From Adiantum capillus-veneris (Eukaryota; Streptophyta; Polypodiopsida; Polypodiales; Pteridaceae): a DNA stretch of 64,000 nt. Both the position numbers and the translations under genes were made by a program. The stretch is from contig CM043970.1 of assembly GCA_014529385.2 (NCBI GenBank), positions 64,088,996 to 64,152,995 on the forward strand, read 5' to 3'. The notes under the pieces are model-generated. The model did not search any database. It was not told where the DNA came from and saw only the letters and a list, made by a program, of their open reading frames with translations. Shown here piece by piece: positions 18,376-29,705 of the stretch (position 1 is the first letter of the stretch; each line of letters opens with the position of its first letter).

Positions 18376-19562
18376 AAAAGAAAGAGCACCCTTCCTTTTA
18401 GTCATAGGGTAAGGGTCAACTTAAGGGCACCAAAATTGTACACGGATGGCGAAGAGCAATGCTTGACAGATTTGAGCAACTTGGGTTTCTTAGATGCACG
18501 ACAGTAAGATCTTCCACCAAAGGTTGTGATCCTCACTTGCAATGGACTATATATGGAGCTTGACAGGCGTTCACAAGATCGATGCAAATATTGGATAAAA
18601 GCAAACAAGACTATCCCATTCCAATATAACTATAATTTTATCAAAATCGTAACTTGCCAATCAAATGACGCCAAGTAGGATTGTGTTGTCCATTTACTAG
18701 TGCTTGCCCGCGTGATTGGTGGGGGAGGCTAAGGTTTATATCTACAGAGTGTCTTGTTGTTGACCCTTTACCCTACACAAAGTTTTGGCCTACTCAAAGG
18801 GCATGCACCATAGTGCTGACTATTTTTTTGGCCTTATGAAATAGTAGATGCAGGGTTCGAGCATTTTAATTTTTGAGGATGGGCTTGAGACGGGGATATG
18901 TCTTTTCTATATGGGTGCTCTCGTGGGGAAGCCGTGGCTGGGCAGCCATTTCTTCTCAAGCTGAATGGCATCGACTCTATATTTTTGGAGCACAAGCGCC
19001 TTGGGGGTCCCCTGCAGACGTGAGGGGAACTGTTCTACACTGCTAGTAGCATGGCAACATTCCAGCTTTCGGTGAGCATGGAGAGCCAACAATGCCCATG
19101 GGGGCTAGGCTAGGCCCTCCTTGCCTGTGTGACTAAATATCATCCAAGGTGGGGCTCGTCAACTTTTGGAGAAGAGCTTCTTGATCCTCTAGTCAACACA
19201 TGCATCTATTTGATGGTTTTGTGGTCTCTTGTGGGCTCGGGTGTCGGTTGCCTATTCCTGGTATGTCTCCACTTGGGAAGTATTTAGTGGGGCATAGATT
19301 TTCCCTCTTCGTGATTCTGTTGATGCATGATAAACAAGCTTGGTGTGTGGAAGGCTCTACTTTCTAGTGGCAACGATCCTACAATCAAGATGGTGCAAGG
19401 CTCACCACAAAAGACGGTTTTGAAGTCTCCACTTGGTTCGATTTATGCACCAGATGGGATGGAGGTTTAGACTCCAGCCTTATTGCGGCTATCACAAGAA
19501 GATTTAGAAATTTTCTCATGTAGGAAAACGAAATTTTTTCCAGTGTTTTTCATACAATGAAT
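18376..19562. other. Intergenic, no feature recognised
   Basis: No coding pattern or repeat identified. Phrases such as GGGGTCCCCTGCAGACG hint at degraded retroelement sequence but nothing can be assigned. Confidence 0.4.
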
Positions 19563-19716
19563 AACATCATGAGCTTCTGTAAGGGAGGCACCGCATACCT
19601 AGCTAGGTACGATTGGGGGCAGGGGACCACCGGCCCGGTGGTCGGCCGGTGGTCCCCTGCCCCCAATCGTACCTAGCTAGGTATGCGGTGCCTCCCTTAC
19701 AGAAGCTCATGATGTT
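19563..19716. repeat. Perfect 73-bp inverted repeat with 8-base loop
   Basis: Arms 19,563-19,635 and 19,644-19,716 are exact reverse complements. They are GC-rich compared with the surroundings and contain the inner palindrome CCTAGCTAGG. As RNA or single-stranded DNA this would form a long hairpin. No coding sequence. Confidence 0.95.
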
Positions 19717-19996
19717 GAGGGAAGTCACAATGTGGGAGTTATTGTGAGAATTTGTCCAAAATCTCTGTTTGTAGATGGTTTTTTTCTTATGCAAGGTGGC
19801 TCACTTATCTGCCTAGAGTAGTAGATCCCTGATAGTCGCCTTGACTAGTAAGGCTAGTCAAAGGTGATGGTGGAGAATGATGTTTGTGTGATGTTGCTAC
19901 CCATGGCAACCTTTCTGCATGGACCTTGATGTAATTCTTCTTCTAATCTATTAATATAACTTAGCTCACCTATGTGAGCATCCCCCCCCCCCCCCC
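19717..19996 (+). mobile_element. Retroposon 3' tail with CTCAC/GTGAG hairpin
   Basis: Non-coding stretch ending TAATATAACTTAG then CTCACCTATGTGAG and a C/A-rich tail (19,981-20,000), matching the LINE tail at 18,320-18,372. Confidence 0.45.
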
Positions 19997-20238
19997 AAAA
20001 TTGAACCCCAAAACAAAAAAATCCTTTTAATTTTCAAATGTTATTATTGGTATCTAGATAGTCATTGTTTCCACCCACGTGTTTCCACATTAATATATTT
20101 TGCGTATTATTTAGACAACACAGATATCAAATTCTCGTAATGAAAAAAAGCTTGAAAGGAAATCTAATCCTCTTTTGGAAGACACGGATCAGATAATGTC
20201 AATTTGAATTGTAAATATATTCCTAAAGGGATAGAGAC

Positions 20239-20700
20239 CCCAATCACGTTTCAATTTGAGTTTGGTGAGAGTAGTCACATTAAAATCCTACGTCAACTTT
20301 TCCCATCTCTACTCCCATCACACGGCAGCGTTAGGGAAAAATCATTTTCACAAACATATAAAGATCTCTCCAAGACAAATCCGAACCTGAAATTTTACAA
20401 TACTAGCCAATATTTTTGCAAAATTACACTATTTTCCATGTATTTTAAGCAGAATTTTCTCCTTCTTTCCCTCCCCTCAACCAACTACTTTGATTTTGCA
20501 ACCGGCTCAAGGCTAAGCTGAGGCACATTTTCCCGAACAGTGTCACACGGGCATGCTCAAATGCTACCTCATCTCATGTTAAGGGTACCTGACGATCATT
20601 GGCAAGGCCTCTCTCCAATCACGTTTCAATTTGAGTTTGGTGAGAGTAGACACATAAAAGTCCTACATCAACTTTTCCCATCTCTACCTCATCTCATGTC
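20239..20700 (+). repeat. Direct duplication of a ~75-bp segment
   Basis: CCAATCACGTTTCAATTTGA... occurs at 20,239-20,315 and again at 20,618-20,690 with a few differences. A CATCTCATGT-AAGG-TA-CTGA-GAT-ATTGG motif is also doubled (20,568 and 20,690). No gene. Confidence 0.7.
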
Positions 20701-20729
20701 AAGGATATCTGATGATGATTGGCTAGGCT

Positions 20730-20731
<2 letters not shown>

Positions 20732-20791
<60 letters not shown>

Positions 20792-20891
20792 CAATCCCAC
20801 ACAATACATCACATGACCTTATACAATACATCCCATCTCTACCCTCCCAATGATTGTCATCATTAAGGTACCTAATGACAATCATTGGGAG

Positions 20892-20988
<97 letters not shown>
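20732..20988. repeat. Two (CT)n(CA)n compound microsatellites
   Basis: 20,732-20,790 and 20,895-20,988, separated by sequence containing an inverted pair of CCTCCCAATGATTGTCAT. Confidence 0.9.
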
Positions 20989-20990
<2 letters not shown>

Positions 20991-21204
20991 AAGGTATCTT
21001 CCATAGATTGGGGGTATCAATAATTTCTAGATATTGCCCATGTTATCTCCCTTTCACACTTCATGTCGAAGTAATTATTAATTGAGGGAGCTACTATGTA
21101 AGGGAGTATATACGTGCTTCCTATGTAAGGAGTTTGGCATTGAACCTGTTGTGGGTACAATCCTATGTAATACGAAGGCACGAGCTTGAGGTATCTTTGT
21201 ACAT

Positions 21205-21255
21205 TTTTTTGATGAATACAATACATACACTCACTATTGTGAGTTTGGGGGGAAA
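21205..21255 (+). mobile_element. Retroposon 3' tail hairpin
   Basis: GATGAATACAATACATACA then CTCACTATTGTGAG and a G-rich end. Fourth relative of the tail at 18,320. Confidence 0.4.
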
Positions 21256-21525
21256 TTATTTTATTTGAGGGAGCTGCAATATCTATGCCTACTTGAGCCT
21301 CTTTTTTATTGCAATTACATTCAACCCTTCATTAACAAGTAAAAAGGTGAAAGTCCAATTGGCTCTTTTAAACAAGAGGAGCTTTTAGGTGAAAGCACAT
21401 TAAGAGTGTCTATTATTTCTATTTAACAACAAGTTTATAGTAAGGAAAACGAGCATCAGGTAGAATTATACAAATCATCTCAAAATCAAGCTCATCAAGT
21501 CAGATACCCCCACTATGTAGAGATA

Positions 21526-23400
21526 CATGGATCACACGTGATCCATGACCGTCAAAATTTTACTCCAAATTTTGATAGTATGTAGACAAGGTCATATGCA
21601 GGCTCTGTACCTATTTTCATCAAATTCTAAGGCTGGGGAACATGGATCGCGATCTATGTTCAACCACCTTTGATCTTGATTTCTTGGTAGCTTGTTCCTT
21701 ATTATATCCACAAGCTAAATCTCAAATCTTTTTGAATTTAGACTTGTTTTGATAGATCAAATGCTCAATACTTGGTCTGCACTGCGTTTTTTAGTCTGTC
21801 ACCTCTTTTGCTCCCTTTTGACAAAAATATGATGATTTTTTTCCAAAATGGACTTGGGAATACGTTTCCTTATGTATGCTCTACTCACCTAGAGAATTTA
21901 AGATCAGGCTGTCACTATGGGGACGTGGATCACAATCCATGTTTGGAGGCCAAATTGACTTTTGTTGGTACCATTAGAATCAGCATGACTAGTAGGTCCT
22001 ATGTATCAATTTTTTTGAAAACGGACCTTTGATAGAAAATTAGGTCAATTATTGTACTTTCACGGAGTACTTGGCAGTTCTAGGCTTTTGACTTGGTTTT
22101 TTATATCCAAATTCAGTTTTGAAAAGACCACTAGACCTCTTTTCATGTGCTATAGTTGTTTGGTCTCCATCTGTGTGACAAGGAGGCATGGATCACGATC
22201 CATGTACCCATTTGGCGGTTTTCACCTTGACTATTTTGTCCTTTTCACCTACTTTTTGAACTTTTTTGACAAACCTCCTTTAGAGACTTTTGTTCACAAT
22301 GGTCTCTGCTACAAGCTGGTATAGTTTCTATCCAAAAATTTGTATGGGGGTCATGGATCGTGATCCATGTTCCACCACTTTTGGATCTGAGATTTGGTGT
22401 GCTGATATATTATGATGTTTGTAGCTTGCTCCACAACCAAATTTTGAATTTGGATCAGTTTTGCTCAACCAAAAGTGAATTCTACATTCTACTATGACAG
22501 TTTTGATAATGTTCTATTTTTGGCTCTTTTGACCACTTCTTGCAACTTTTTTGCATATGGTTCTTTTGGGAAAAGTGTTTGTCTATGTCTTAGCTACCTA
22601 CTGATCAAACTTCGCCCAAAAATCTTGATGGGGGTCATGGATCGCGATCCATGTTCCATAAAATCTAAACACCATATTTGGCTTGCTAATTACTGGTAGT
22701 ATCAGTAGTCTACTTCATCACTTTTTTTTGGATTTGGATAACTTTTTCTCAGTCAAAATTATGTTTTTTTTCTGCTTGCAATTTTTGATTAATTTTTGTG
22801 TTTGGCTATTTTGACACACTTTTTCAGTTTTTTGCTATGGTGCCTTTTTGGGAAAGTTGTTCCAAATGGTATCAACTACCTACTAGTCAAATCTCAGCTG
22901 AAGATGATCAATGGGGACATGGATCCCGATCCATGTTCCACCATATATGAACGTGAAATTTGATTAGCAAGATACCTGCACTTTGTGGATATTAGATTTT
23001 CACATCTTTTTTTATTTTGATCCCATAAAGTTGAAGAAACCCAAATTTTGTGTCTGAAATGCCTATTTTGCCCTATCAACCGATTTTGATGTGGTTTTTT
23101 GAGTTCTTTTTTTCAAGAAAACTTTGATCAGAGAAATGTCTCGCTGATGCACAATGTCACTGGTCACTTTTTTGTTAAAATGGTCTCTGGGATACATGGA
23201 TCGCAAGCCATGTTCCTCCACAAAATCTGCTCAAACTTTCTAGATCACTTCTAGAGAATATGATAATGCCCTTGATCCACAAATTTTTGAATTTGGATCA
23301 CTTTTCAAGTCTCTACCATCCGTTTTTTTGATTTTAGAGTTATGGTCGTTTATTTTCCAAAATATGATTTTCAATAGCTTTTACTCTGATCTTTTAGCCC
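21526..23400. repeat. Degenerate ~280-bp tandem repeat, each unit with a GGATCxxGATCC palindrome
   Basis: Eight copies of CATGGATCGCGATCCATG or close variants start at 21,526, 21,641, 21,924, 22,187, 22,352, 22,636, 22,918 and 23,195. The last four are spaced 277-284 bases. The sequence between them also aligns (TTTTGGGAAA-GT, TAGCTACCTACTG-TCAAA, GGGG-CATGG). Open frames here are not coding. Confidence 0.85.
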
Positions 23401-24599
23401 AAATTTGATGGTGGTAGATTCTACCTACCCTACTCCTAAAAATTGAAATGAAACTAGGAAGAAAACAAACAAAATGGTACAAAATAAAGTCAAGAAAACA
23501 GTACAACACTCTGAAACTAACAAGAAAATCATAGAACAAAATTCTTTTGGCTATCTTGCTCACAACTCTCTTTACCTCTCAAGAATAGTCCTAAAAAGTC
23601 CTCGACTTCGAAAGTCTACCAAGCACTAAACCCCGTGTCTAGTTGCTTCACTGCTTAAGTGTAGAGACGAATCTTTGAAAATAATTCTGTAAATACACAC
23701 TAGGTCACTCACCATCTAAGGATCAATCCTCTACAACAACGTCAATGTTAGCGAGTCGCCGCTACGGACGTCTGTGGCATAGCTATCTGGCACTAACATA
23801 ATTTCAATACTCAGGGAAGTGACTCAGATGGGGCACAAAGACTCTTTGAGGTTCTTAATCTCAAGAAGTGAACCTAACAAGAAAACACACCAACTCAACA
23901 AGAAAATCACTACTCAATGATCAGGGAAATTTGCCTCTGTCCTTTCTCACCGCTCTAGGTCATCATGCCATTTTGGCACTCGAACGGATTTGAAATGCAA
24001 CTAAACTTTAGGAGGAGGTCAAGAATATCTAGGGGCAATATCCTACCAAGTTTGGTCACAATCCAAAAAGGTACCAAAATCACGATCCATCATGAAAAAG
24101 ATCCTAAAAAATGAAGCATAACATACTTGAATTGTTGCCCGATGGTCTAAGAACACTCTCCTATGGTCAAAACATCAAAAAATAATGATTTAAGCACTCA
24201 AATCTAATGATTAGGATCGCTAAAGTGTAGTCACGAACCTCAACAAAACTGACAATGCTTACACTTGATTGAAAGAGCAAATGAGAGGAACACAATGCAA
24301 ACTTCAAAATTGCAAACTGATTACCCAATCATTAGAAAGTTGATTACAAGTTGAAGAAGCTTAGTAGCTTGAGCGTACATTTTGTAGAGCTCCCTCTTCT
24401 TCAAAAGATAAGCCTCCCTTTCATATTAAAGTTATTGAAATTTATACATAGGGATTTTTAAATGGCTAATGGCGAGCTCACGTGGACTTTTACAAATGTC
24501 ATGACAGAACTACAACTCAGGGAATCGACTTGATACTATGGAATCAAGATTTACAGAGAGTATCACTACACTAGCTCAAAAAAATAATAGAGTACAAAT
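23401..24599. other. Intergenic, no feature recognised
   Basis: AT-rich, no protein pattern, no clear repeat. Confidence 0.4.
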
Positions 24600-25095
24600 G
24601 TGGTGTCTGACTACGTGTCCGACCAGGTGGGCATCCATTTGGTCAATCCGCTAACAATTCTCAAGGTAATGACTGAGGTAATTAAAAAATCGAATGAATC
24701 CTTGAGAAACTTGTCAGTTCACCTTGCACAAGATATAGGTCCCAATGGACAAACAAAGAAATCCAAGGATCAAGAGCCACCACCCAGGCAAGTATTACAG
24801 TGTTGAAATTGCAAGGAATATGGGCATGGGATGTATAATTGTCCTTGGTCCCATGGGGAGCGAGGGAGGCCTAACTTGATTTATCCAATGACGAATGCAA
24901 GTGAAGGAGCGACAACATACAATGCTTCTACAAATACCAACTAGAGAAGGACCACCTCCACAAGGAGTGGAAGGAGTTCCACCTTTTCTTGATCCAAATG
25001 TGCATGTGAAGGCCTTTTGCATTAGAAAGGCGATTGGTTTTTATGTTATGTCTACCAAGAGGAATGGTTATTCATTTATCTTTGAAAGAGCATCA
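24600..25095 (+). pseudogene. Gypsy gag-protease fragment, related to the 29,706-41,075 element
   Basis: Plus-strand frames with stops encode NCKEYGHGMYNCPW (zinc knuckle, first Cys lost to a stop at TGA), then PPPQGVEGVPPFLDPNVHV, then RKAIGFYVMSTKRNGYSFI. These match the gag end and protease region of the intact-length gypsy (NCGESGHGMYN, PPPQGVEGVPPLPDPNVHV, KKAVDFYVMSMKGNGYPFI). The protease active site is missing because of an internal deletion between the second and third blocks. Confidence 0.7.
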
Positions 25096-26290
25096 AAAGA
25101 GAGCTATGGGTGTGAGAGGGGAGGGTAATGGTGAGGAGGGTTTGAGAACCCATGGAAGGTGCAGGTTTGAGTCAGGGATGGAGAGGAATGTGTGTGTGTG
25201 ATTGTGTGGAAGTGCGAAAATAAGTGAGAGAAGATAAGGGGTGACTTGTGAGAGAAAGTGGGCAGACTGGGGTCCACCATAAAATTCATATCTCATCAAT
25301 AGTAGCTCTAAAAATTATGAAAAAAAGTGATGTGATTATTCAGCTCATGGGCTTTGTTTGTATTTTGGTCACTTCTTCAAATTCTGAGTGGAGATAGGCG
25401 CTAAAAATCTCACCAAAATGCCTGTTTTTTATGGCTGCAAGAGTCTTCCTCCTTTGTTGAATTTGCACAATGCATCCAAGAGTGAGCCCGTGCATGAGTC
25501 ATATCATGATACAAAGCATCCAATTTATTTTTACGCATGCACGGAGAAAATCATTGGTGAATAAAGAAATATATACATGGTGGGACTAGTGTATAGACTA
25601 TTCATGGATTTTAGCTCAATGAGCATATGGTGTTAGAATAATGAGTACATAATAATAAAAAATATGAAAAAATTATGGATATAGAAAAAGATATTGTAAT
25701 CATATGATATGGTCCCTGTTTTTTATTATTGTGGATGAAAGAGAAAAAGCCATGCAAGTAAATAAAAATTATATAATAAAAGTGACTAAGGGAGTAGAAG
25801 CCGGTTTTTTGTTTTCACAAGGATTATGATAAAAATGTGGGGGTGATTTGTATAAAAGAAAAAAACATTTATGTGATTAGGGAATGTACGCATTGGCAAA
25901 AAATATATACTTATGGTACAAGAGGATAAAAGAAGGCATACATAGGTCTAATAAAACACACACTTAGGTATAGATATTTAAATAAAATACCAAAATAATT
26001 ATAATAAAAATCCCTATATTTAGACACTATATACAATGAAATATTTACACACAAAAATGTCATAATATAATTTTCTTTTTTATTTTATTTAATTTTTTGG
26101 CTCAACTAGCACAATGACTAGCTAATTGAGGGTTTTTAAGGAGATATGGGAAAAGTCCCCTAGCTCACACACGCCTATGTACGATGAAAGGGTGAGGATA
26201 GCCACAGTGTGTTTGAGTGATTTTGATAGGGTGAGGTAGCTCACTATGAAAAATACTGATAGCCAAAAAATGGCTATCAATAGGTACTAT
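25096..26290 (-). mobile_element. Diverged partial LTR of the same gypsy family
   Basis: Aligns by eye with 31,090-32,330, the left gypsy LTR: shared GGGGTCCACCA, CAAGAGTGAGC, TATACAATGAAATATTTACAC, GGCTCAACTAGC, GACTAGCTAATTGAGGG, CACACGCCTATGTAC. Its orientation implies an element coded on the minus strand, opposite to the gag fragment directly beside it. Confidence 0.65.
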
Positions 26291-26343
26291 TTAAGACTAT
26301 GAAGGGATCAGAACCGAGCAAAAATAGGCCCTTGAGAATCTTT

Positions 26344-26450
26344 GGGGCCTTTATTTTCTTGGTTCTGACCTCATGAGGCCCTAGGCTTTCGGCTCAAGAT
26401 ATTTTTAAGCCTAGGGATTCATGAGGTCAGAACCAAGTGAATAGAGGCCC
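26344..26450. repeat. Imperfect inverted repeat (19-bp perfect core arms)
   Basis: CTTGGTTCTGACCTCATGA (26,358-26,376) is the exact reverse complement of 26,419-26,437. An inner CTAGGCT/AGCCTAG pair and an outer GGGCCT...pairing extend the stem. A third partial copy (TTCAAACCTCACTAAGCCCTAGGCTT) follows at 26,508. Confidence 0.8.
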
Positions 26451-26904
26451 TTGCCCTAGGCTTAAAATTTCTATATATTGAGGGGTCTTTAGGGCCATTA
26501 TTCGCTTGTTTCAAACCTCACTAAGCCCTAGGCTTAAAAATGCTATAACTTGAGCTAAAGACATCAGATTTAAGCATTTTAAAGAGCTATACTAAGGTTT
26601 CTGGACGTTCCAAATGCATATGTGGTATCATTTTTGTATTTTAAAAACATCCCTTATGTATTTTCTGTCATCGTACATCACATCACTCATTAAGATTTAC
26701 AGACATGGATTTTTGTATACACTTAAGTTGGAAACTCAAAAAGAATTTTGTACGAGCATGCATTTAAGTGATCGAACAAACTTTTACATATAAACTATGA
26801 AAAATAGAATTTCAAAAAACTACTTTTTTTTTAATTTTTTGAATTACCTCTCTCTATGCTGAGTGGCATTTCTTACATGGCCCAAAATTGAGTCCAAGTT
26901 TCTC

Positions 26905-27337
26905 GTAATGCCAGCTAATCAAAGCATCATTAACAATCAAAAGACATATGAGAGAGGCATGGTAAAAGAGAATTAAGCTTCAATTAGTGTTAATCAAGTC
27001 ACATGAGCAAGAAGAAGCTCAAGGACTCCATAGACACACACCTCATGAGATCTCACCAAAGAGTGGTCTCAACAAATGAGGTTGAGAACCCTAATTTCAT
27101 TTACACACTACATATACCTAGGGTAAAAATTTACAATATTCGGGCGTCCAAGGCCTTTAGGGCTCCACAACTTACTGAATCTGCAACCTAGGCACACTAG
27201 CTGACCTATACTTTACAACTTGGAACTCCCATTGAGCCCGTAACACGTTATAATTATTACAATGGCTTGAAACAAATTGGGAAATTACAATTCATGGACA
27301 TTTTGAAAAATGTGAAAAATTGTTTAACTCCAATCAT
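26905..27337. repeat. First copy of a ~430-bp dispersed repeat (possible old LTR)
   Basis: Matches 28,200-28,626 continued at 45,123-45,192 (interrupted by the copia element). Shared blocks: CTAATCAAAGCATCATTAACAA, GTGTTAATCAAGTCACATGAGC, CTCACCAAAGAGTGGTCTCAAC, GCCCGTAACACGTTA, TTACAATGGCTTGAAA. Confidence 0.75.
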
Positions 27338-28199
27338 CAAATTGATAATGGCAAAGCATACCGCACAAATCTTGAATCCAATAGTACCATCCAAACACCA
27401 ATTACACAATGTGTATGTAGATTTTGTCGATGCTCCAAAGCCCTAAACTTGCATTCAAAAATCAATAAATTGACAAGTGATTAGTACAAACCGACAATGT
27501 TAGAATGCAATCCAAGTATTGAATTAGGAAAATATCAAAGCATAGGCACAAAATGTTAATCCAATTAGTAGAAATGTGTAAGTTAGCAAAAAATTGTGAA
27601 ATTAGCAAGGGTTAGTGTGAAATTAGAGTGTATAGGCACACAATTAGCAAAATATGGTATCAAGTTAGGGAAAATTGAACACATTGATTCATGCACAAAA
27701 ATCCAAAATCCACAAAACTATAAACACACAAGTGAAATTAGTGAGGAAACCAATCCGATTATTCCATGATTACACTAGCGTAGACCATTCCTCCTCGACA
27801 ACGGTGCCAAATAGTGGATGTACCATCGTACCTTATCTCCAATGACCAACAATAATTTTCAATCCAGAGGGATGAGTTACCGGGCTAGGGCATGGAAACA
27901 CTCACCGATTAGTGAGCTAATCATGGAAACACCAATGGTAACTCTATGAAGTGGGCTTCTTGGCCTATAGAGGATCTAAGCCACGATGTCTGGCAATCTC
28001 CACATCCACCTTTCTTCACCTCAGATCAACCCAATCATACCCACTAACCATTGCAAAGATACACACATCACTAATCACATCAAGCAACACACTAATCAAA
28101 AGCGCATACATATAGATCTATTGAGCGTCCGCACTCTAATCAAACCTACATGCATACACAAAGAAAAGAGGAAAATCACACAATATTAGAGCGAGATTA
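27338..28199. other. Between repeat copies; tRNA-Asp-like primer-binding site
   Basis: No protein pattern. CTCCTCGACAACGGTGCCA at 27,791-27,809 matches the 3' end of plant tRNA-Asp at 15 of 19 bases, so on the minus strand it could be the decayed primer-binding site of an old LTR element whose LTR starts near 27,812. Confidence 0.35.
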
Positions 28200-28626
28200 G
28201 CCTAATTAGCTATGATCTAGCTAATCAAAGCATCATTAACAATTATAAGAAGTATGAGAGAGACATAGTGAAAGAGATTAAGCATTGATTAGTGTTAATC
28301 AAGTCACATGAGCAAAGAGAATTAAGACTTGATTAGTGTTAATCAAGTTACATGGGGAAGGAGAAGCTCAAGGACTCCATATCCACACACCACATGAGCT
28401 CTCACCAAAGAGTGGTCTCAACAAATAAGGTCGAGAACCCCAATTTTATTTACACACTACCTTATATACCTAGGGTAAAAGTATGCATTGTCCATGTACC
28501 CAAGGCCTTTAGGACTCCATAACTTAACTCACTCTGCAACCTAGGCACATTAATGGACCTATTCTTTACAATTTGAAACTCTCATTGAGCCCGTAACACG
28601 TTACAAATATTACAATGGCTTGAAAT

Positions 28627-28852
28627 TGTTGGAATTAGGATTGCAGAGAAACACACACAGCTTGGAGAAGATGAAGAAAGCTCAAGGAACACAATAGAGA
28701 GTGTGTTACTTAGTGTGCAATGGAAAGATAGATAGCCCTAGAGTGATGGGCGTATATACAATGCACGGGGGGAAAAACCTCCTAAAGAGGGAAAAAATGC
28801 CCCGGCGGTCCTAGTGTGTTCACACACATCACTACCACATGTATATGGTAAC
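28627..28852 (-). repeat. Copia 3' LTR
   Basis: 226 bases, ending next to the polypurine tract. The first base of the LTR (minus strand) differs from the 5' copy (G for T). Confidence 0.9.
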
Positions 28853-28866
28853 CAATCCCCCCTTGA
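28853..28866 (-). promoter_or_regulatory. Copia polypurine tract
   Basis: Minus strand AAGGGGGGATTG immediately before the 3' LTR; it primes plus-strand DNA synthesis in this class of element. Confidence 0.75.
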
Positions 28867-28928
28867 GTGATGCGGTGAACGAGAGCTGGCACATGAGTAA
28901 AGGGAAGTGCCATGCCCTGAGGACAGGA

Positions 28929-29705
28929 TCAGTCCACAAAGGGAAGTAAGCCCAAAGCTTTGCGGAAAGCTTCAAGCTTATCACGAGACAATGCCTTTGT
29001 GAAAAGATCGGCAAGGTTGTCCTGTGTTGGCACATAAGCCAAGCTGATCTCTCCTGCTGAGAGCCTCTCCCTGACATAGTGGTAATGCACCTCAATGTGC
29101 TTTGTGCGAGCATGAAAAATTGGGTTCCTCGCAATTGCCAATGCGCTCTGACTGTTAGTGTAGATAGTGTTGGCAGTGTCCTGTCCAACACCCAAATCGG
29201 CCATAAGGCGTCTGAGCCATACACACTCAACCGTAGCTGTGAAGACTGCCCTGTACTCAGCCTCACAACTCGAAGTGGCCACAGTAGGTTGCTTCTTGCT
29301 GAACCATGATATACATGAACTGCCAAGTATGAAACAAAAACCACTTGTGGACACTCGCGTGTCAAAACAACCAGCCCAATCTGAGTCTGAAAAAGCATGT
29401 AAGTCTGGCAGCAATGATCCCTCCTTGGGATAAAACAAGCAAAGATGTAAAGTGACACTAAGGTAGCAGAAAATCCTCTTGAGAGCCTGCCAATGCTTAG
29501 ACCCTGGGCTATGCATAAATCTGCTGACCTGTGAGACTGCAAACTGAATATCCGGCCTCATGTTGCATACATAAATGAGGCAGCCAACAGCAGTTTGGTA
29601 AAGAGTGACATCAACAGGATCACCAGCATCATGTAGACTCAACTTCAAACCTATTTCCATGGGAGTGGAAATAGTTTTGCAATCCTCAAGTCCAAACTTA
29701 CATAG
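28929..29705 (-). pseudogene. Copia RNase H end, separated from its RT by the gypsy insertion
   Basis: Open from the gypsy LTR edge to a stop near 28,929. Reads LCKFGLEDCKTISTPMEIG, YQTAVGCLIYVCNMRPDIQF, VSRFMHSPGSKHWQALKRI, then RNase H with FSDSDWAG (Asp), SSCEAEYRA (Glu) and TNSQSALAIARNPIFHARTKH (second Asp changed to Asn), and ends TKALSRDKLEAFRKALGL. This is the C terminus of a copia pol. About 20 residues expected between HHYF (41,076) and SLCKFG are absent, so some copia DNA was lost at the gypsy insertion. Confidence 0.88.

Noticed and set aside
21772-22699. Series of plus-strand open frames of 70-90 codons
   Set aside because: They fall on the 280-bp tandem repeat and do not stay in the same frame from unit to unit.
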